From contig JAOXYB010040095.1 in NCBI GenBank assembly GCA_028565635.1, forward strand, positions 2,486 to 13,153: 10,668 bases of DNA, written 5' to 3'. The notes beneath the pieces were generated by a model that had not been told where the DNA came from, ran no database searches, and saw only the letters and a list, made by a program, of their open reading frames with translations. Below are positions 1-7,800 of this stretch, piece by piece (within the stretch, counting starts at the first letter, position 1; every line of letters begins with the position of its first letter). The translations under genes were made by a program, and so were the position numbers. Origin of the DNA: Phoronis ovalis. Lineage: Eukaryota > Phoronida > Phoronidae.

Positions 1-1500
1 CTTAACAATGTCCGTTTTGAAGTCGTGCTGCATATTACGCCATTGGTTACTCTTAATATAAGAAAATGTATTTTTACATTTTCCTGGAATGCCGGTTTGT
101 TGTTCTTCATATAAATCAACACATTTCATTAACCTTTCGACAGTTATGGTCAATTGCTTTCTTATTGTAATAATTACTTCATTATAGGTCTAAATTAACA
201 TTAATGGAAATTATGATTAAAAATTAGAGCCACTAACCGATGTATGTCAATAATAGAAAAAGTAACACCAAATTCTTAAAGCTAAATACCCTGAGGACTG
301 TTTTGACAGGTCGATTTTTTCTGACGAAAATAAGACTTTCTTTGAATAGTCTTCAAGGGTGAATTTTTTTCCGATTTTATTTCGTTACCCTCTGAGACAG
401 TTCCAAAATATTTTTTCAACAATTAGAACTCATCTGCAATTCGAATATGAAAGAATCACGTTTTTATCATAACATTACAAGATATCTTTTTTATAGTTTA
501 CGCTATGCAATCTAACACATGGTTCGTAGACCTTGATATGTTTTAATTTTCTGTAGTAATTAGAAATTGAGTTCATTGATTCAGGTTATTAAAATATAAA
601 ACTTCCCTCGGTGTAAAAAATATCAGTCAAGCAGGCAGTCGGCCACAGGTGATAACATTTATGTAGTTCACGAATTCGTCTTCTTTTGTGTCGGCGGATG
701 GTTACTCTTTAAAGAGTGACAATTTGTCTTCCTGTATAATAAAATTAGATTATTATTCCATAATTAAAAAACATAGTATGCACGTTATACATTATTGCCG
801 CATGACTAGCAAAGTCTCCATCTGTACGCTGAATGAGTTATTTATATTGTTTATGAAAGTACCCGTTTAAGAAATTGTCTTAAAACACATGTATATACCC
901 GTTTGTGCGTTTCTTTTTATTTGTAAAAACAATCGGCTTAAACGGTCTTTATGTAATATCAAAAATATTTCATATTACATAAAAATTCGGATATTATTCA
1001 TAATTACTTCACCTGTCTTCACATATGTTTCTCCTACCGGTACACCTCATTTGTCACATTAATACATCTTCAAAAGAAATCTAACAATTACAGCAATTAA
1101 TCGGCTTCATTAATTAGCTTCCATTCAGCGGTATTATAACTAGAGCTCCGAATCCTTGCTTTACAATCCTACCCATTTGTGGCTAAGTTAAAGAATTATA
1201 CACATTCCGGTTTTAGAATAAATCGCCGTTTCCATAAACCATGTTTAGAAAAGCTACTGCTTCAAACACAGACAACTGGGATAAACCATGAATGCGACTA
1301 TTAACAATACAATAATCGGATTCCTAAGAAATCAAAGAAATGTTAAGATTATGATTTTGAAAGGAATTTATATAAAATCCGATAGAAACAGTGAATATGA
1401 ATTCCTTGTTGGCTTTTACTTGTTTCAGATTTGATTTCCTACATAATATTTTTGAAGTAAGTTACATTTTATTGTTGAATTATTCCAATGAATAGAATTA
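1..1500. other. Upstream A+T-rich intergenic DNA, no gene seen
   Basis: I see no exon-like coding block, RNA gene or clear mobile element here. The longest open frame (688-870, + strand) starts from a non-ATG codon, gives no recognisable protein and has A+T-driven composition. One TAAT-N4-ATTA arrangement (202-213) is visible, which on its own is weak. Distal regulatory function is possible but cannot be shown from sequence alone. Confidence 0.6.
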
Positions 1501-1515
1501 ATAGATTTATTTTGG

Positions 1516-1578
1516 CCAATCAAGCAAAAGATATCGTAACCAAATTAGGAGTTTTAGAAAATGGCGTTTTCTGATTGG
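1516..1578. promoter_or_regulatory. Pair of opposed CCAAT boxes (NF-Y type)
   Basis: GGCCAATCAAG has CCAATCA at 1516-1522 on the + strand. AACCAATCAGA is on the - strand, with TGATTGG at 1572-1578. Both match the extended NF-Y consensus RRCCAATCA. They lie about 115 and 60 bp upstream of the TATA-like element at 1634, which is typical spacing for a CCAAT-driven promoter of the gene beginning at 1753. The words are seen directly; binding is inferred. Confidence 0.55.
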
Positions 1579-1632
1579 TTAATGTTTAGTTGATGTGGAA
1601 TGAGCACATAAGACATCTGATCTGAAGATAGC

Positions 1633-1639
1633 ATATAAG
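1633..1639 (+). promoter_or_regulatory. TATA-like element, probable core promoter
   Basis: ATATAAG lies about 115 bp upstream of the start codon and downstream of the two CCAAT boxes. A start site near 1660-1680 would follow; CATTAG at 1661 or TTTTCAGC at 1677 are candidate initiators. The resulting leader of roughly 75-90 nt contains no ATG. In A+T-rich DNA such a word is common, so the position and company carry the call. Confidence 0.45.
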
Positions 1640-1752
1640 TAAAGAAATTCCTTTAAATTACATTAGATTGTGTTAGTTTTCAGCAACGTACCAAGAATCT
1701 TAAATATATCAAGTTTAAAAGAATTATCAAGAGTACAAAACCTATTTAAATC

Positions 1753-1858
1753 ATGGCAGAGGACCGAATTGTTTCTGATAGCGAGAAGAGAAAGTGCGAA
1801 GACTTTACCTCGCTTTATTCATTAGATGGAAATCCTGTCCGAAGCCTTGATCATGCAG
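1753..1858 (+). CDS. prop1-like: Coding exon 1: N-terminus of the Prop-like protein (residues 1-35 plus 1 nt)
   Basis: The ATG at 1753 has A at -3 and G at +4, a strong start context. An in-frame TAA lies two codons upstream at 1747-1749, so the frame cannot extend 5' on this transcript. No ATG occurs between the TATA-like box and this start. The encoded segment begins [18 protein letters not shown]: a charged stretch, then LYSLDGNPV (residues 21-29), which faintly resembles the octapeptide/eh1 repressor motif but lacks its second hydrophobic half. The exon ends GCAG followed by GTATTT, a good donor, one base into codon 36 (phase 1). That base joins GA of exon 2 to give Gly. No homology is recognisable in this stretch. 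The call rests on the start context, the donor, the matching phase and the upstream promoter elements. Confidence 0.78.
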
Positions 1859-4800
1859 GTATTTAAAAATGAGCCTTTAAATAATTTTAACATTTCACAA
1901 ATATTTAAAATTCGTCAATGACTGATTTTAAAATCGCGTTAAAGAAATTATGCAGTTGTATATCGCTATTAATTAATGCTATTTTTAATAACGAAATTAG
2001 TTAAATGCGTACGTGTTTTAATTGTCAAGTTATTTATAATAAAGAAGAAAATTAGAATAATAAATAACGTTCGACTTATTTTGCTTCGCACGTCAATATA
2101 CATTGCATTTTAAGGTCAAACTACGCTGATCTAGAATTCTGTTAAGGATAATAAAAATGTATACGGAGAAAAAACAAATTTTCCGGTCCAACAGATTCAA
2201 ACCTAAATATTCGACAGAATTTTATAGATAATTAAGCTCTGTCAATTTCTAAGGTTTATAATTATCAGTCATCTTTATAGTTACAATGACTATATTAGGT
2301 TTCACTATAATTATATAAATTAGCACCTTACATATAGTAATATTTCTGCTGTCGATTGCACTAAGGTATATAACGAAATGAAGACAACTTCCGCTTTTTA
2401 TAACAAAGTAGACATTATACAAAATATTGTTTTACTGTCACTCGAGAAATCTATTTTAGGTGTTTGATTTAAAGTTTTATTCATTAAGTTTATTGAAATT
2501 AATTAAACGTTTAAAATCTTTTCATAAGCCACGTGTTTCTTAGAGCTAATGAATAGTTCGGTACTTTGAATAAAACTGCCTACCTGGCATATGAACTTGA
2601 AATTTTAAGAAATATGTTGCTTTTATCACTCATAAGTCTTGCAATCGTAATACTGCAATAAGCACTTTCAAGATAATCTGGATCCGGGAGCCCCATCTTT
2701 CATGTGTTATTGTCTTCTGTTTTTCATTTCTGTGGTTCACCGTAAATGACAACGGTATGTGGTCACTGCGAATTATTATATTTGATAGTATCACGAAAAG
2801 CTCACGGAACCAATTAAAATCCGCAATTTAGAAAATTATAGAAATAAAATTTAATTCATAATTATTTAAGAAGTGCTCACTGGTACATATTATTTCAGGA
2901 TTTTTATATATTCCAAAAAATATTCAAAAAGTGATTTAGTCTCCTTAGATACCAGAAATGTAAACAACCAGTGGGGTTGTACCGAAATATTAATTTCGAA
3001 CCTTAAAATTTGATTTAATATATATTATTGAACCATATATATTTAAATAAATAATATTTAGATCCCAGATATAAAACTGCACCTTTTTGCAGCGAAGATT
3101 TTAAAATCCATAACTCCAAAGCGACCCAGTGTTATTATTTACAAAACAAAATTATAATAATCTTTAATACTTTAAAATATGCACTATTTACCCTCAATAA
3201 AAGTATTGTTACTTATAATTCAGGTAGTCTAATATTTATAAACATAAATGAAACAGATGTATACGAACAGATGCAAGCTAGGTGCTTGACAACAATGTAC
3301 TAACTACGGGAGGCTGACACGAGACATACAGACACTTTCAGGGTCAAATTTCTTAACACATGTTTTAAAAATGACTGTCAACTTAAATACCTTACCTCAG
3401 TAATCTATTGTTAACGTTTAGAAAGCAAAACAATTATAAAACAACACTTTTTGTTAAAATAAGAATTTGTGATTGTTGTATAAATAATAGTATATTCTAA
3501 ATTGAATTATAAACGATATTATATCTGGGTACTGTCATTATAACATGTACATTTGTGAGGATTATTGCCCAAATAAACTTATGTTTAAAATTCTATTTTA
3601 AAAAAGATACTTTCCATGTGCTATGATGATAAACTGCGCATTTGTGATTGTTTAATTTGTACTTTCTTCAAGTAATATTTTAAATTAAATTTCAAAATTA
3701 AAATGCTTTATTTTCGATGGGGTTTTCAGAAAACTAATTACGAAAATAATAAAAAAATAAACACTCATTGCAATTTTAATTGAAAGATTGACAATTGCTT
3801 AGCTACAGGAGATTAACGCAATGGGTTTTGACATGATAATCTCTTTATTTCCCGTACAATCACAAGAAAAAACAAAACGAAAGGGAAGGACCCAGCAAAT
3901 AACGAGCACTGCGTGTATAGCTAGAAGCGTTTCATTATCCATTTAATTTTTCTTTATTAATATCATGAAATCATAGTCTACATTTAGTAATCAACCGTTG
4001 ATAATCATCCAATTCAGCTCGTTATTTTCAAATCTAAATATTTCCGTTAAAATTAATCAAATTTGAAGTTCATTTGGTCGGAAATGTACACACAAATCAG
4101 AAACGTTGTTTTATATAATTTAATCTTGAATCAAGAAAATTACTTTTGCGTTTGCACAACCTCTCTCGTCTCAAATGTTCGGAGCGTTCGTTCAAAACAT
4201 AGGCATTCCTTATAATCCTGTTAATGTACGCCTAAATGCCTTTGCATGCATGTTTCTGTTTATTATAATAGTATGGTAAATTAATTTCCTTGTTTAATTA
4301 ATCATAAAAAGATAATTAACAACAAAAACATATATCTATCAAACGTCATTTCAAAAAAAAATCATTACCCTTAAGGCTTCCGGGTTTTCTCTAAATTTTG
4401 TGAAGCACATGATGTAGTCACACGCAAATTGCTTGAAAGCCTATTTTGAAATGAATGTGTTTTGCGACCGACGTTTAAGAATATGAACTATCGGTGAACT
4501 ATATTAACTAACCTTTTCTTTATTAAACACAAATCTACAAGAACTAATTCGGTAAACTTTTACGTCTTAATTAATGCTTACATTTCAGTCCAGTTGTAAC
4601 GGATGAATATTCTTAGCTAGAGTTCTCCGATTTAATCGAGAGAATATATTCAAATTTTTGACAGATCTGAGGACAATAGTTTGTATGATGCTACAGACAA
4701 GTGTGTTATTTTATTATCAAAATTATCCATGTGACATTAAATTTTATAAGTTGTAACAAAATATTAGTTTCTTTAATTTTCTGTACTCAATGTCCTCCTT

Positions 4801-7800
4801 GATTGGTGAACCGTTGACATCAAGATAACCGGCATTTGATTTAATATCCATCCTCCCCTTTCTATAATTAGGAACTGACGGAGCGTTTAAGAAATTGAAG
4901 CCTGATGGACCAGGCATTATAAGCACAAATACTGGGTCAAGCTCTCACAATCCGGCGACCTGTCCGACTCCGGCCAGGCGAAGACACCGGACCACATTCA
5001 CACAAGAACAGCTACAGGAGTTGGAGGCGGCATTCGCAAAAAGTCATTATCCGGATATATACTGCAGGGAAGAGTTAGCTAGAGTTACTAAGTTAAACGA
5101 GGCAAGAATTCAGGTATGTGTTATAAAAATTCACATGTGCATGAAATAGATGTAAAATAATTCCTGTCGAATATTTACAAATACTATTCTGACTTTGTAG
5201 AGCGCTTTTTATTTATTTCTTTGGAATCCTTTTAAAATGAAAAATCTTCTTTTTTTAAAACTATTTTCTATATTTTATTAAACAAAACCTTAAAAGAATT
5301 TCTGTTTTATACATAACATGTTGCATTAAATATTTTTTTATTCTATTGTTGGAAAGCCACACAACCGAAACGGCATTGAAACAGAGTTATTTCATATAAT
5401 TAAAAATGTAAACCCGTGATAAATGTCATCACCATTGTCCATTATTTAAAAAAAGGTTCTAACTGTTCATATGCTGCTAATTTTAAAGTTATAGTAATTG
5501 GTAGGTAAATTAATAAAGCCACGTGCGTGCTTTTAACTAAATTACAGCATACGCGTGCCATTCAAGATCGTTTACGGCATTTGAAGCTTCAACAATTGAA
5601 AATGGTCATAACCGGATATACTATCACAATTCAAATAAGCTTTTTGTTTTGTGTAACTGTTTAAAGCAAACGCTGTTTAAAATATGAACATGTAATACTT
5701 CCTTTAAGAGTACTAGACATAGTCGAAATTTGCCCTGATCAAAAGACAATGGCGCAGTTGACTTAATTATGTAGTCAGCGATACTGCTGCTTTAAGACAA
5801 AAGGTTTAATTATACTAATTATCTTTACGCTTTTTTCAAACACGACCGAATTGTCATTTTGAACTCTAATAGTAACCCATCGCACAACGTAGGTTCACAA
5901 TAAATAAAATATATCTAACGACAGATGTTTTCAGATGTTACAACAAATGTCAGCTGAGAAATAGACAGGCCGAACTAAATATGAGACGGACGCTGCTAAG
6001 CGCTTTAGTTATCAGCATGAGAAATTACTCGTGCCTTCATTTATACTTTTTTATTTCTTGTGAACTCAATAATTTACTTCCGCAGTAATTCATCGGTCCA
6101 GTACATGTCATGAAGCAATCTTTTGTGCAGCTCAGAGTTGTACAGTGAACTTCAAAATACAAATGATCGTTTAGATATTTTCTAAAACGAAAAAAATAAA
6201 CAGCAAGAGAACCTTTCGAATTTGTTTACACAATTTTTATATAAAACTGTGATATACGTGGCATATTGTTTTTGCAAATAGATACATTTTAGATAACAAA
6301 AGAAAATGAATTGTTAGATAAAACGAGTATTTGGACTCAGGCTAATGTTTACGGGCGTTAAACTTCGCTAAATCCACACATTCATGTATTTAAATAAGGG
6401 GGATCATAACAATCGGTCACGTGACGTAAAATATGTTTTGCTTACAAATTCTATTCCTTTATTAAAACATTAAAATGTAATATAGTCTCAATTACTGTGA
6501 ACTTGTGCCTAAACAAAATATGAAATTAAACGGATAAATGCGTCTTTATTTTTAAATATTAAAATATTTCGTTTCAATCACAGCATTCACACGGGCTTGC
6601 TTTGTAATGGCTTCGGTAATGCTACTCAACATTGTTGTTACGATGTTACTGAACAACACTGTGCGTTATAGATTACAATCAGATCAATATCAAGGATATG
6701 ATATGAATTTTGAATTTTCTGTCGTCTCCATACAAACTATAAATCTGAACATAATTTGTCGGTTTTTGCTCCAAAGTCTTGGCAATTTTCGTAGTTCTGC
6801 TTTAGTGAGTGTTAAATCTTCCAAACAATATATTACATTCTTAATCTTATTGTTTCATAACTTTTGCAGCATGTTTATAATCTTAAAAAGATATTACATA
6901 TTTTATATCTATCAAAACCTGTTGCTTAAATCTGTGTTAATTTTTATTTATTTATCCTATTCAAGACTAAACAAATTCATTTTAACCAATTGACACTAAA
7001 ATAATTTTCCTATTTGTCTATTCACACGAATTAGATGAAATTAATGGCATGAAATTTGTACCTAACCAAATAAAAGAAAATAAAACATACGCCTCTATAT
7101 GTAGCATTTGGCTCACATCATGGTTAGTTAATTGATTTAGTGCCTATGTGCGAAAGAATTAGAATTTTAAGTACTACAGGGAGATTTTAACTTAATCTAA
7201 TTTACTTTAAAATCAAACAAGCTATCATCCTAGACTCGTCTTCTGTAATGGTCTGCTGCTCTTTGAGATATTCGTGTAACGTGGTTATATTAATGTTGTT
7301 ATAGTTTGATCCATATAAATCTTTAAGAGATATTTCCAAAGAAAATAATTAAAAAATATATTTTAATAAAGTTACGAACAAGCAGTACGTAAAAGTTAAG
7401 ATAATTAAAATCTGAGTCTCTAAAATAAGCTTCGCAACGTTGCAATTGAGCATGCGGGTTCTCGTTTATATCACATTTTCCCGCTCAAAATATGTGTAGT
7501 TTGGAATATATTTACATATATGCATAAATGACTCATATGCTAAATAAATGTAAAGCTTCCTACGGCATCCATTAGAACATGTTTGTTCTATCAAAACAAA
7601 TTTTCGTACATCCGCGAGATATATTCTAATTTCTTGTAAAAAGTACCCTTACGAAATCAAAATGAGTACCCTGTATTTCTTATAAGCTGTACGTTCATTT
7701 TAAAAACAAAATCTTTAATGTGAATTAAAATGACTAAGAAAATACAATTGATTTATTTTTAATCCAATTATGATGCAATCCTCAGAGATTTCCTCAAGTA

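Noticed and set aside
688-870. 60-codon + strand open frame upstream of the gene
   Set aside because: It starts from a non-ATG codon, shows no homology or splice support, and sits in intergenic A+T-rich DNA.
3240-3360. Less A+T-rich patch in intron 1, considered as a SINE or tRNA-derived remnant
   Set aside because: I found no A/B box pair, poly(A) end, cloverleaf or flanking duplication.
4744-4926. 60-codon - strand open frame
   Set aside because: It overlaps the acceptor and start of exon 2 on the opposite strand and is a shadow of that real coding exon.
6607-6993. 128-codon + strand open frame with an ATG start, hydrophobic, in intron 2
   Set aside because: Composition is Leu/Ile/Asn/Phe/Ser-rich as A+T-rich random DNA gives; no domain, repeat pattern or membrane-protein family is recognisable, and it lies inside a well-bounded intron.
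7434-7443. Palindrome GCAACGTTGC
   Set aside because: It is a single short palindrome without matching copies or a recognised consensus site.
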